Source: WHSP01 sp040905505
GTDB taxonomy: Bacteria; Gemmatimonadota; Gemmatimonadetes; Longimicrobiales; Longimicrobiaceae
Length of the DNA stretch: 63,737 bases
NCBI GenBank assembly: GCA_040905505.1
Contig: JBBDRL010000008.1
Span: 1-63,737, forward strand
Direction of reading: 5' to 3'
Below are positions 16,987-25,157 of this stretch, in pieces. The notes below the pieces were generated by a model. That model was not told the DNA's origin. It was given only the letters and a program-made list of their open reading frames with translations, and searched no databases. The position numbers were made by a program, and so were the translations under genes. Numbering within the stretch: position 1 is the stretch's first letter; the number at the start of each line of letters is the position of its first letter.

Positions 16987-17149
16987 GAGCCATCGGCTAT
17001 CGGCACCTCATCGGAGGCACCGTGCCACGGCCGACCGTCTCCCGCCATGCGAGTCCATCTGCGAAGTGCGAGCAAGCACCCCGTCCCGCGCTGTCGCTCT
17101 CGGGCCGTAGCCGATAGCCGATAGCCGATAGCCGATAGCTGATAGCCTC
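16987..17149. repeat. heptamer inverted element (word TAGCCGA)
   Basis: The left arm 16987-17007 has GAGCCAT, CGGCTAT, CGGCACC. The right arm 17108-17149 has four perfect TAGCCGA copies then TAGCTGA and TAGCCTC. The core is about 100 bp. The left arm starts 9 bp after the stop of the second antiporter. The word is shared with 7547-7654. Confidence 0.85.
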
Positions 17150-17215
17150 CTCCGGATTGCATCTTGCTACGCATCCCCGACTTGCCTTACTAGCCAACGA
17201 CTGCTGTCCCTCGCC

Positions 17216-19666
17216 ATGACCTACGATCCAGCCGAATCCCTGCTGGCGCCGCTCCCGCAGCGGGTGCCGGTGATGCCGGTGAAGAGCACCGTCTTGTTTC
17301 CGACGGGCGCGACCGGCCTGCAGGTCGGGTTCGCCCCGAACGTGGAAGTCCTGAACCGATACAAGGAGCGCAATCTCGTCGTCGCCCTGGTTCACGTGCT
17401 GGACGACGAGATGCCCATCGAACCTGGTTCACTCGAGAAGGTGGGTGTTCTGGCGCGCCTCCTGAACCGCCTCAACCTGCCTGGCGGCACGATCCAGACG
17501 ACGATCCAGGGGCTGATCCGCATCCATCTGGAGGACGTGCGACTGGAGGGGAATCACTATACCGCGTATCCTCGACTCGTCGAAGAGGTCGCCGTCGACC
17601 CCGCCGAGGCGGAGGTGCTCATCGAGCGCATCCTGACGACGCTGGGGGGAATCGGCGCGAACGTGGAGCGGCTCGCCGACGTGCCGCGCATCCTCCGCAG
17701 CAACATGGGAGACTCGGGTCGCTTCGCGGACCTGGTGGCGACGCTCGCGCACTTCAGCGTGGAGGAGAAGGACGAGGTGCTTCAGCGGCTGGAGGTTCGC
17801 ACTCGACTCGCCTTCGTGCTGGCGAAGCTCGAGCGCGAATGGGGGCACATCCAGGAGATCTCGGAGGGTGACGCGGGGCCTGCCTCCGCTGCCGAGAGCG
17901 AGGGGGGTGGCGACCGGAGCGGACGCATCCGCAAGCGGATCGCGTCTCTCCAGGCGGAGCTCGGCGAGCTCGACCCCGCCGAGCGGGAATCGCTCGACAT
18001 GCTTCGCCGGCTCGAGAAGGCGCGGCTGCCCTCGAACGTGGCCGCTGTCGCCAGACAGGAGGTCGAGCGGCTACGCATGGTCCAGCCCACGTCCTCGGAC
18101 GCAACCGACATCCGGAACTATCTCCAGCTCATCCTCGAGCTGCCTTGGACGCGGTTCACCGAGACCAGGGACATCGACGTCGAACGCGTTCAGAAGGAGC
18201 TCGAGCGCGCCCACCTCGGTCTGGAAGAGGTGAAGCGCCGCATTCTCGAGTTCCTTTCGGTAGCCCGGCTGCGGGAGAACGTCCGCGGGTCGATCCCCTG
18301 CATCGTAGGACCGCCCAACGTTGGAAAGCGCTCGCTCGCAGAGGCGATCGCCAAGGGGCTCGATCGTCCACTCGTCCGTCTGGAGCTCGGCGGGCGCGGT
18401 GAGTCGCAGCTAGTGGGAGGCCGACGTACGCGCAGCACAGCGCGTCCGGGCAAGGTCATCGAGGGGTATCGCGAGGCCGGCGTTCGAGACCCCGTCTACC
18501 TCCTCGAGGAGATCGACCTCATCGGGCTCGGAAACGTCGAGGGCGACCCGGTCGAGGCACTCGAAGAGGTTCTCGACCCCGAGGTGCGGGATGTCTTCAC
18601 CGACCGCTATCTCGACCTGCCATTCGACCTCACCGACACGATCTTCATCGCGACGGCGAACGACTTCTATCGGGTGCCACGCCATCTGCGCGAGTTTCTC
18701 ATCGAGATCCGCATCGCGGGCTACACGCCCGAGGAGAAGGTCGAGATCGCGCAGCGGCAGCTCCTGCCGCGGCTGATCCGGGACCATGGCCTGGAGGCGG
18801 CCGAGATCGAGCTCGGCGAGGAGACGCTCATCTTCCTGACGCGTGGGTACGCCAGGGATTCGGGCCTGGGGAACCTTCGGCGTTCACTCGGCTCGCTCCT
18901 GCGCTACGTGGCGCACGAGAAAACCCAGGAGTCACTCGAGCGATGGGAGATCACCGAACAGGTGATCATCGAGGTCCTGGGCACGCCGCGTTACTCGACG
19001 ACCGAGGCAGAGAGCGCACCGGAGATCGGCGTGGTGACTGGCCTGGCATGGACCGCGTCAGGCGGCGAGCTGATGTTCATCGAGGCGCTGAAGATGCCCG
19101 GCACGGGGCGCCTCATCATCACCGGAATGCTCGGGGACGTGATGCGTGAATCGGTCAGCGCGGCGTACTCCTACGTCCGCTCGCGCGCCGAGATGCTCCG
19201 CATCCCCGACGATACGTTTCCCGACCACGATGTCCACATCCACTTCCCGGTTGGCGCTACACCCAAGGACGGCCCCTCGGCGGGTGCCGCGGTGACCCTG
19301 GCAATCGCCTCCTCCCTCGCCGACCGGCCCGTGCGGCACGATATCGCCATGACCGGCGAGGTCACACTGCGCGGGAAGATCCTCGAGATCGGTGGTGTGA
19401 AGGAGAAGGTGCTGGCGGCCTACCGCGCCGGCCTGCGGCAGGTCATCGTGCCCGGCGGCAACGAGCGGGACCTGCGGGACGTCCCGGAAGACGTGCGCGA
19501 GCGCATGGAGTTCCACTTCGTCCAGCACATGGACGAGGTGTTCGAGCTCGCGCTGGCGGACAACCCTCGCGGTGCGGACCCCCAGCGGGCCCGCCGGCCT
19601 CGGTCGGACAGCGGCCGGTCACGCCGCAAGGTCAAGGCTCGGGAGATCGGGCGCGAGGAGGAGTGA
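17216..19666 (+). CDS. LonA-type protease with degenerate ATPase motifs
   Basis: An 816-residue protein with full LonA architecture: LON substrate-binding domain (about 17-205), helical linker, AAA+ module (about 345-580) and protease domain (about 600-785). The catalytic dyad is intact: S688 in KDGPSAGAAV and K731 in GGVKEKVLAAYRAG. ATPase hallmarks are altered. Walker A is GPPNVGKRS (365-373; Arg replaces the Mg-coordinating Thr). Walker B is LLEEID (first Asp to Glu). The pore-loop aromatic is gone (RTRSTARPG at 404-412 instead of R-T-Y-I-G). The arginine-finger slot is F494 and the sensor-2 arginine slot G552. It ends in a basic tail. Probably an ATP-independent or structural relative of Lon; the main Lon is presumably elsewhere. 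Confidence 0.88.
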   Translation: MTYDPAESLLAPLPQRVPVMPVKSTVLFPTGATGLQVGFAPNVEVLNRYKERNLVVALVHVLDDEMPIEPGSLEKVGVLARLLNRLNLPGGTIQTTIQGLIRIHLEDVRLEGNHYTAYPRLVEEVAVDPAEAEVLIERILTTLGGIGANVERLADVPRILRSNMGDSGRFADLVATLAHFSVEEKDEVLQRLEVRTRLAFVLAKLEREWGHIQEISEGDAGPASAAESEGGGDRSGRIRKRIASLQAELGELDPAERESLDMLRRLEKARLPSNVAAVARQEVERLRMVQPTSSDATDIRNYLQLILELPWTRFTETRDIDVERVQKELERAHLGLEEVKRRILEFLSVARLRENVRGSIPCIVGPPNVGKRSLAEAIAKGLDRPLVRLELGGRGESQLVGGRRTRSTARPGKVIEGYREAGVRDPVYLLEEIDLIGLGNVEGDPVEALEEVLDPEVRDVFTDRYLDLPFDLTDTIFIATANDFYRVPRHLREFLIEIRIAGYTPEEKVEIAQRQLLPRLIRDHGLEAAEIELGEETLIFLTRGYARDSGLGNLRRSLGSLLRYVAHEKTQESLERWEITEQVIIEVLGTPRYSTTEAESAPEIGVVTGLAWTASGGELMFIEALKMPGTGRLIITGMLGDVMRESVSAAYSYVRSRAEMLRIPDDTFPDHDVHIHFPVGATPKDGPSAGAAVTLAIASSLADRPVRHDIAMTGEVTLRGKILEIGGVKEKVLAAYRAGLRQVIVPGGNERDLRDVPEDVRERMEFHFVQHMDEVFELALADNPRGADPQRARRPRSDSGRSRRKVKAREIGREEE

Positions 19667-19676
19667 GGTAGAACGA

Positions 19677-19768
19677 CGTCACCCCCGTGAATGTGGGGAT
19701 CCGGTAGGGTGGCTGACGGCTGGAGAGGGGTTGCCAAACCACCGGGTCCCCGCATGCGCGGGGACGAC
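19677..19768. repeat. intergenic inverted repeat, GTCAYCCCCG type
   Basis: The left arm 19677-19705 and right arm 19741-19768 match as inverted copies with about six mismatches, around a 35-bp core. Each arm also contains its own small CCCCGC...GCGGGG hairpin. It begins about 10 bp after the lon-like stop and ends just before the convergent symporter stop. The element at 60418-60502 carries the same GTCAT-CCCCGCG ends. Confidence 0.7.
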
Positions 19769-19779
19769 TTCGTCTATGA

Positions 19780-21066
19780 TCACCGGATCACCGTATCCAC
19801 GTTCGGTTCACCCTCCGATTTCGCGATGATCGCGGCGCCGCATGAATCGCTGAATACGTTCACCGCCGTCCGGAACATGTCCAGCGGTCGGTCGATCGCG
19901 AGCATGGAGCCCACGATCAGGTTGACCTCGGGCCCTCGGAGCCCGATCGCCTCCAGGACGATGAAGATTACGACGAGCCCCGCCGAGGGTACGGCCGCCG
20001 CGCCGATCGACGCGAGCAGCGCGGTCAGAACCACCACCCCCTGCTGCATGATCGTCAGGTCGAACCCGAGCACCTGCGCGATGAACAGCGCGCCCGCGCA
20101 CTCGAAAAGGGCGGTGCCGTCCATATTTACCGTCGCGCCCATCGGCAGGGTGAACGAGCCGACCCGGTTGGAGACCCCGACTTTCTCCTCGACCACCTTG
20201 AGCGTCACCGGCAGCGTCGCGCCGGACGAGCTGGTCGAGAACGCGACGACGAGCGCCTCGCGCATGTTGGCGAAATGGATGCGAGGCGAGATGCGCCCCA
20301 GAACGATCAGCAGGAGCGGCAGTGAGATGAAGAGGTGGATGACCAGCCCCGAGGCGATGGTCAGTGCGTAGAGTCCGAGCGCGCGAAACCCCTCGAACCC
20401 CGTGGTTCCGACCATCTGAGTGATCAGCGCGAACACCCCGATCGGGAGGAACTTGATGATGCCGCCGGTCAGCTTCATCATCGTCTCGAACAGGGCCTGG
20501 AACATGTCCGTGAGGAACGTCCGCGGCTGGAGCGGGAGCACGGCTATGGAGGCGCCGAAGACAATGGCGAAGAAGATGATCGCCAGCATGTCCGCCGCGG
20601 CGGCGGCGGCGACGACGTTTTCCGGCACGATCGCCAGCAACAGCTCGATGGGTGAGCCGGGCGTCTGAAGCTCCGGCAGCTCCTGCCGCTCGGTCACGGA
20701 GAGGTCCGTCCCGGCGCCGGGACGGATGATGTTGACCATCGTCAACCCCGCGATTACCGCCAGCAGGCTCGAGAGGACGTAGTATCCGAGCGTCTTGCCG
20801 AACAGCCGGCCGATTTCGGCCCCCCCGCCCACCGATGCCACCCCCGCGATGATCGACGTGATGACCAGCGGCACGATGATCATCCGGAGCAGTCTCAGGA
20901 AGAGCGTGCCGAGCCAGCCGATTGCATCCGCTGCCGGTTCGCCGAAGAGAACGCCGGTGGCGATGCCGAGCACCATCGCGAGCAGCACCTGCCAATGGAG
21001 CTGGCGGTACCACGCTTTCGCGGTTTCTGCCATTGGGACCGACCCTGGGGAAGGCGGGGGATTCAT
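19780..21066 (-). CDS. dicarboxylate/amino acid:cation symporter (DAACS family)
   Basis: A 428-residue sodium- or proton-coupled transporter of the GltP/DctA/GltPh family. The two diagnostic motifs are intact: the Ser-rich HP1 loop STSSSGATLP (277-286) and NMDGT (314-318), which binds Na+ and substrate. The hairpin HP2 region IGAAAVPSAGLV is also present. Whether it prefers glutamate/aspartate or C4-dicarboxylates cannot be decided. M12 (21033) is an alternative start closer to the family norm. Its promoter region is shared with the divergent lipoprotein gene at 21167. Confidence 0.9.
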   Translation of the reverse strand: MNPPPSPGSVPMAETAKAWYRQLHWQVLLAMVLGIATGVLFGEPAADAIGWLGTLFLRLLRMIIVPLVITSIIAGVASVGGGAEIGRLFGKTLGYYVLSSLLAVIAGLTMVNIIRPGAGTDLSVTERQELPELQTPGSPIELLLAIVPENVVAAAAAADMLAIIFFAIVFGASIAVLPLQPRTFLTDMFQALFETMMKLTGGIIKFLPIGVFALITQMVGTTGFEGFRALGLYALTIASGLVIHLFISLPLLLIVLGRISPRIHFANMREALVVAFSTSSSGATLPVTLKVVEEKVGVSNRVGSFTLPMGATVNMDGTALFECAGALFIAQVLGFDLTIMQQGVVVLTALLASIGAAAVPSAGLVVIFIVLEAIGLRGPEVNLIVGSMLAIDRPLDMFRTAVNVFSDSCGAAIIAKSEGEPNVDTVIR

Positions 21067-21120
21067 CGATGGGGTGAACGGAAGGCGCCAAGTTAGACGA
21101 ACGTGGCCGGGGCCCGCAAC

Positions 21121-21138
21121 CCTTCCACCGCTGGAAGG
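21121..21138. promoter_or_regulatory. 18-bp perfect palindrome between divergent genes
   Basis: CCTTCCA-CCGC-TGGAAGG forms a perfect 7-bp inverted repeat with a 4-bp centre. It overlaps the expected -35 position of the 21167 gene. It could be an operator for a dimeric regulator or a small hairpin; there is no T-run for a terminator. Confidence 0.4.
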
Positions 21139-21154
21139 AACGGCCGGTGGGGGC

Positions 21155-21160
21155 TATCTT
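21155..21160 (+). promoter_or_regulatory. -10 element (TATCTT) implying a leaderless mRNA
   Basis: TATCTT lies only six bases before the ATG at 21167, so transcription would begin at or next to the start codon. No SD is present, consistent with leaderless initiation. Confidence 0.35.
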
Positions 21161-21166
21161 TGCACC

Positions 21167-22120
21167 ATGATACGTCAGGCCTTCTACCCGATCTCCCGCA
21201 TCGCCGCCTTCGCGTTGCTCGCCGCGTGCGGCAGCCCGGACGACACCGGGGGTGCCGCCGCGGAGGCTCAGTCAGCCGGCGAGACCGCTCTCTACCGCTA
21301 CAATCGGGAATACGTGTTCGTCTCCCCGCGGGGCGACGAGCCGCTCGTCGTGCCGTTTACCTTTCGCTCCAACGAGCTCGGGTCGGAGCTGGAGCGCGGC
21401 GTTCGCGGGTGGCTCGCGCGCGGCGCCACCTGGGACCGCTTTCTCGACGAAACGGGTCGCACCTCGCAGGCGGGCGGCGTCTGGCGAGTCGTGCCGCTGG
21501 GTGACCTACGCATCACCGCCGGCGGAGCCGCGGAGCTCGAGTCGCTTCGCTTCGAACGGGCCGAACGACGCCTGCGCCTGGAGCTGGACGCCCCGCTGAC
21601 GTCCTGGTCCCAGGGCGGCGATACCCGGTTCCGCCTCCTGAGCGGCACTCTCGCGGTCGGCAGCGAAACGCTCTCGGGGCCGGTCCTGGAGATGCTGCGG
21701 GTCGAACGAACGCTCGAGGACGGCTGGCCACCTGGCGAGGACTTCGACGCGCTCTTCCTCACGAGCGGCGATTCGGTTCAGGTGGTCCTCGCCGAAACGA
21801 TCAACGGCGATGGCGCCGCCCCGGAGTATGCGTGGGTGCGTACTCCGGGCGGCGAACGGAGCTGGCAGGAGGCGGAGATCCGATGGCTGGAGATGCGTCC
21901 CTACCAGGATGCCAGGCGCGACATTCCGCTCGGCTGGAGCTTCCGCGTGCCGGGTGCGGCGGTGGACGGCGAGCTGGTGGCGGCCGGCTTCGACGTCGTG
22001 CTGGGACCGGAGCGCGCCGGGCGGCGCGCCGTCGAGATCCACTACACGGTCGAGGGCTGGGTGGACCTGGGGAGCGACCGTCACGAGGTCACTGGGATGA
22101 TCCGCCACACGCAGCAGTAG
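21167..22120 (+). CDS. lipoprotein of unknown function
   Basis: ATG 21167 gives 317 residues. The signal ends in LLAACGS, a clear lipobox (Cys at residue 23), so the protein is lipid-anchored. The mature part is rich in beta-strand-like segments with many Trp, Arg and Glu residues (PGGERSWQEAEIRWLEMRPY; GVRGWLARGATWDRFLDE). I see repeated short strands like those of lipocalin-type barrels, but no recognisable signature. The track upstream to 20795 is antisense to the symporter and is not part of the gene. It overlaps no neighbour; the convergent gene's stop is 5 bp away. Confidence 0.75.
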   Translation: MIRQAFYPISRIAAFALLAACGSPDDTGGAAAEAQSAGETALYRYNREYVFVSPRGDEPLVVPFTFRSNELGSELERGVRGWLARGATWDRFLDETGRTSQAGGVWRVVPLGDLRITAGGAAELESLRFERAERRLRLELDAPLTSWSQGGDTRFRLLSGTLAVGSETLSGPVLEMLRVERTLEDGWPPGEDFDALFLTSGDSVQVVLAETINGDGAAPEYAWVRTPGGERSWQEAEIRWLEMRPYQDARRDIPLGWSFRVPGAAVDGELVAAGFDVVLGPERAGRRAVEIHYTVEGWVDLGSDRHEVTGMIRHTQQ

Positions 22121-22124
22121 CGCG

Positions 22125-22361
22125 TCAGCCGCCTACCTCGGGATCGGCTTCCCGATCCGCCGCTGCTTCCGCCGTCATCGCCCGCCTCCGCAGGACGAGG
22201 CCCAGGAAGATGGCCAGCACCGCCACGATCATCGCCGCCGTGGTCACCGTCTCGTTTTCCACCACCACTCCCGCCAGCCATAGACCGGCCGCAAAGAAGA
22301 ACAGGCCAACTCTCACGGCCGTATAGCGGTTCGGTGCCCTGCGGTCACGCCGGATGAACAT
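22125..22361 (-). CDS. small two-TM membrane protein
   Basis: A 78-residue protein: a basic start (MFIRRDRRAPNR), two hydrophobic helices (about 16-35 and 41-58) separated by the short acidic loop ENET, then a charged tail with RRR and Ala/Glu repeats. The positive-inside rule puts both ends in the cytoplasm. It follows the enoyl-CoA hydratase gene by 15 bp on the same strand, so it is probably the last cistron of the guaB operon. No family recognised. Confidence 0.55.
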   Translation of the reverse strand: MFIRRDRRAPNRYTAVRVGLFFFAAGLWLAGVVVENETVTTAAMIVAVLAIFLGLVLRRRAMTAEAAADREADPEVGG

Positions 22362-22376
22362 CGATGATCCCGTCGT

Positions 22377-23153
22377 CTACGAGTCGCGTCTGTTCAGAAA
22401 GCGGGCGACGCCTGCCCGCGCGTCATCCGTCATGCGCGCCAGGACGTTGACGTCCGCGCCCGCGCGAATCGCGGCCTCGAAGCCCATCGAGTCCTGCTCG
22501 TACAGGAGCCGCTTGGCCAGGAGGATGGCGGTGCCGCTGCGCTCGGCGAGGGCGGTGCTGAAGGCGGCGGCGTCCTCCGCGAAGCTCTCGTCGTCGAACA
22601 CCCGATTGACCAGACCGAGGCGCTCGGCCTGGGGTGCGGCGAACGTCTCGCCCAGAGTGATCAGCTCGAATGCCCGCTTCTCGGACACATTTCGACGCAG
22701 GATCGCCATCACCATCGCCGGAACGAAGCCGATGTGTACTTCCGGGTACCCGAAGGTCGCGCTCCTGGCGGCAACGACCAGATCGCATGCGGTGGCGAGT
22801 CCACACCCGCCGGCGAGTGCCCTTCCCTGCACCACCGCCACCACCGGTTTCCCGAGCGTCCTGATCTGCAGGAACACAGACGCGAGCGCGTCCACGTCGG
22901 CGAGGTTCGCCTCAACCGACGACGCCGCCAGATCGCGCAGTTCGGAGAGATCCGCGCCCGCGCAGAAATCCGCGCCGGCCCCGGTGATCTCCACCACCTT
23001 CACCGAGGCGTCGCGCTCGGCACGCTCGAGCGCGCCGCTGAGCGCCCCGACCAGCGCTGCGTTCAGCGCGTTCCGCTTGCCCGGCCGGTTCAGCGTCAGC
23101 CTCGCAACGGCGCCGCTGACGGCGTAGAGCAGCGGCTCCCGCTGATCCGTCAT
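22377..23153 (-). CDS. enoyl-CoA hydratase/isomerase family protein
   Basis: A 258-residue crotonase-fold protein. The oxyanion-hole segments are visible: GAGADFCAGADLSEL and VVQGRALAGGCGLATACDLVVA. GYPEVHIGFVPA supplies the Glu at a usual catalytic position. The reaction could be hydration of 2-enoyl-CoA or the methylglutaconyl-CoA type; this cannot be resolved. It starts with ATGA overlapping the end of the AtuA-C-like gene. Since AtuA-like proteins and such hydratases occur together in branched acyl-CoA (terpene/leucine) breakdown clusters, a link to that chemistry is plausible. Confidence 0.85.
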   Translation of the reverse strand: MTDQREPLLYAVSGAVARLTLNRPGKRNALNAALVGALSGALERAERDASVKVVEITGAGADFCAGADLSELRDLAASSVEANLADVDALASVFLQIRTLGKPVVAVVQGRALAGGCGLATACDLVVAARSATFGYPEVHIGFVPAMVMAILRRNVSEKRAFELITLGETFAAPQAERLGLVNRVFDDESFAEDAAAFSTALAERSGTAILLAKRLLYEQDSMGFEAAIRAGADVNVLARMTDDARAGVARFLNRRDS

Positions 23154-23512
23154 CGACCGCTCGCCTCGAGAGCGCTCTCGGCGACCTCCTCAGGCACCTC
23201 GATCTCCATCCGCAGCATCGCCGTCGAGAGCGTCTTGCCCTGCGAATCGGTCCGGAGGGAGACGGTGCCACCGCCGCCGAGCGCTTCGTGGAGGAGAAAG
23301 TTGAGCGCGTGCAGGTTGGGCAGCTCGAAGCGTTCGACCGCACCACGGCAGATCCCCTGGAAGTGCGCCTTCACACGGTCCTCCGTGAGCGCGTCCACCA
23401 GCACGGGATAGAACTCCGGCCGCAGAGCGATGACGCCGATGTTGGCCGTATCGCCCTTGTCTCCGGACCGCGCATGCGCCAGTTGGACGAGAGGGATCTT
23501 ACGGGTGCCCAT
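23150..23512 (-). CDS. AtuA C-terminal-like (ferredoxin-fold) stand-alone protein
   Basis: A 120-residue protein from ATG 23512 (TGATG with the guaB stop). The signature LAHARSGDKGDTANIGVIAL is that of the C-terminal domain of AtuA/DUF1446 proteins of acyclic terpene utilisation. Here it is stand-alone and the large N-terminal AtuA domain is not in the window. The later segment FELPNLHALNFLLHEALGGG also matches that domain. Function is unproven; the enoyl-CoA hydratase next door suggests an acyl-CoA pathway. Downstream coupling is by a 4-bp overlap. Confidence 0.8.
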   Translation of the reverse strand: MGTRKIPLVQLAHARSGDKGDTANIGVIALRPEFYPVLVDALTEDRVKAHFQGICRGAVERFELPNLHALNFLLHEALGGGGTVSLRTDSQGKTLSTAMLRMEIEVPEEVAESALEASGR

Positions 23513-24987
23513 CAACCGTGGTAGTTCGGCGCTTCCCGAGTGATCGTCACGTTGTGGGGGTGCGACTCGCGCAGCCCGCCGTGCGAGATGCGGACGAAGC
23601 GGGTGTTGGTGCGCAGCTCCTCGAGCGTGCCGGCCCCAACGTAGCCCATCCCCGACCTGAGCCCGCCGACGAGCTGATAGATCGTGTCCGCGACCGCCCC
23701 CTTGTACGGCACGCGCCCCTCGATCCCTTCGGGGACGAATTTTCGCGCGTCGCTCTCCTCCTGGAAGTAGCGATCCGCGGAGCCCTCCTGCATCGCGCCG
23801 AGGCTGCCCATCCCCCGTACCGTCTTGAACCGCCGGCCCTCGAGCAGGAACGCCTCGCCAGGACTCTCGTCCGTCCCGGCGAACATCGACCCCATCATCA
23901 CCGACTGTGCCCCGGCCGCCAGCGCCTTGACGAGATCGCCGGAGAACTTGATGCCGCCATCCGCGATGATCGGGACCTCGCCCTGCACACCCTCGACCGC
24001 CTCCAGAATCGCGGTCAGTTGCGGCACACCGACTCCCGTGACGACCCGCGTGGTGCAGATCGAGCCCGGTCCGACGCCGACCTTCACCGCGTCGACTCCC
24101 CGGGCCACCAGCGCGGCCGCCCCCTCGCGCGTCGCCACGTTGCCGGCGATGATCTGCACGTCCGGAAACGCCTCGCGGGTCCGCTCGACGGCCTGGAGCA
24201 CACCCTCGGCGTGCCCGTGCGCCGTGTCGAGGACGAGAACGTCGACGAGCGCGTCCACGAGCTCCCGCGCCCGGTCGATGTCACGCGCCGACGCGCCGAT
24301 CGCCGCACCGACCCGCAGCCGGCCATGCTCGTCCTTGCACGCGTTCGGGAACTGCCGCCGCTTGTTGATGTCCTTGAACGTGATCAGCCCCGCCAGCCGC
24401 CCTTCCTCGTCCACGACCGGCAGCTTCTCGATCCGGTTCCGGTGCAGGATCCGCTCGGCGTCCTGGAGCGAGGTGCCCGCCGGCGCGGTGATGAGTCCCT
24501 CACTCGTCATGACGTCGCCGACCCGCCGCTCGGGGTCGGTCTCGAACCGCAGGTCCCGCGAAGTCAGGATGCCGACCAGCAAGCCCGCTTCGTCCACGAC
24601 CGGGACGCCGCTGATCGAGTACCGGTCCATCGCCCGGCGCGCCTCCCGAATGGTTTCGTCCGCTCTCGCCGTCACCGGCTTCTCGATCATCCCGCTCTCG
24701 GAGCGCTTGACCCGATCGACCTCCGCCGCCTGCTGGTCGATCGCCATGTTCTTGTGGATGATGCCGATGCCACCCTCGCGAGCCATCGCGATCGCCATCC
24801 GCGATTCGGTGACGGTGTCCATCGCCGCGGCCAGCAATGGCAGGGGGAGGTGAATGGCGCGGGTGAGCTGCGAGTCGATCAGCGTTTCGCGGGGATGTAC
24901 GGTCGAGTGGCCTGGAACGAGCAGCACGTCGTCGAACGTCAGTCCATCACCGAGAATTCGCGGGGGCAGGTTCTCGGACCGAATCAT
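23512..24987 (-). CDS. guaB: IMP dehydrogenase
   Basis: Oxidises IMP to XMP with NAD+, the committed step to GMP. It is 491 aa, with catalytic Cys C311 in GPGSICTTR, the phosphate-binding loop GGIKFSGDLVKALAAG and the flap GMGSLGAM. Two CBS domains are inserted at about 100-215. A perfect SD (AAGGAGGT) precedes the ATG, and a strong promoter lies at 25097-25125, giving a leader of about 100 nt. It heads a minus-strand operon with the AtuA-C-like, enoyl-CoA hydratase and small membrane protein genes, an unexpected set of partners for a housekeeping enzyme. Confidence 0.97.
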   Translation of the reverse strand: MIRSENLPPRILGDGLTFDDVLLVPGHSTVHPRETLIDSQLTRAIHLPLPLLAAAMDTVTESRMAIAMAREGGIGIIHKNMAIDQQAAEVDRVKRSESGMIEKPVTARADETIREARRAMDRYSISGVPVVDEAGLLVGILTSRDLRFETDPERRVGDVMTSEGLITAPAGTSLQDAERILHRNRIEKLPVVDEEGRLAGLITFKDINKRRQFPNACKDEHGRLRVGAAIGASARDIDRARELVDALVDVLVLDTAHGHAEGVLQAVERTREAFPDVQIIAGNVATREGAAALVARGVDAVKVGVGPGSICTTRVVTGVGVPQLTAILEAVEGVQGEVPIIADGGIKFSGDLVKALAAGAQSVMMGSMFAGTDESPGEAFLLEGRRFKTVRGMGSLGAMQEGSADRYFQEESDARKFVPEGIEGRVPYKGAVADTIYQLVGGLRSGMGYVGAGTLEELRTNTRFVRISHGGLRESHPHNVTITREAPNYHG

Positions 24988-25096
24988 ACGACCTCCTTAT
25001 ATGCGCCGAGCCCGCCGAGCCCGAGAACGCCGGTTCGGGCGGTCAGGGTGCGGCGGGCTTCTGTGTACCGATGCGGTGTTTGATGCTCCATGCGAG

Positions 25097-25125
25097 AAGA
25101 TAGGGGCGCGCGGGAGCGTCGTCAA
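25097..25125 (-). promoter_or_regulatory. guaB promoter
   Basis: On the minus strand TTGACG (25120-25125), 17-bp spacer, TATCTT (25097-25102), followed by a leader of about 100 nt. This is one of the best matches to a vegetative promoter in the window. Confidence 0.6.
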
Positions 25126-25136
25126 CGGACGATGAT

Positions 25137-25157
25137 GTCGACAGTCGACAGTCGACT
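25137..25157. repeat. heptamer array (word GTCGACA), touching a stop codon
   Basis: GTCGACA, GTCGACA, GTCGACT in phase. The last bases overlap the stop codon (25156-25158) of the gene at 25156. Same word as 1747-1767 in opposite orientation. Confidence 0.7.
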
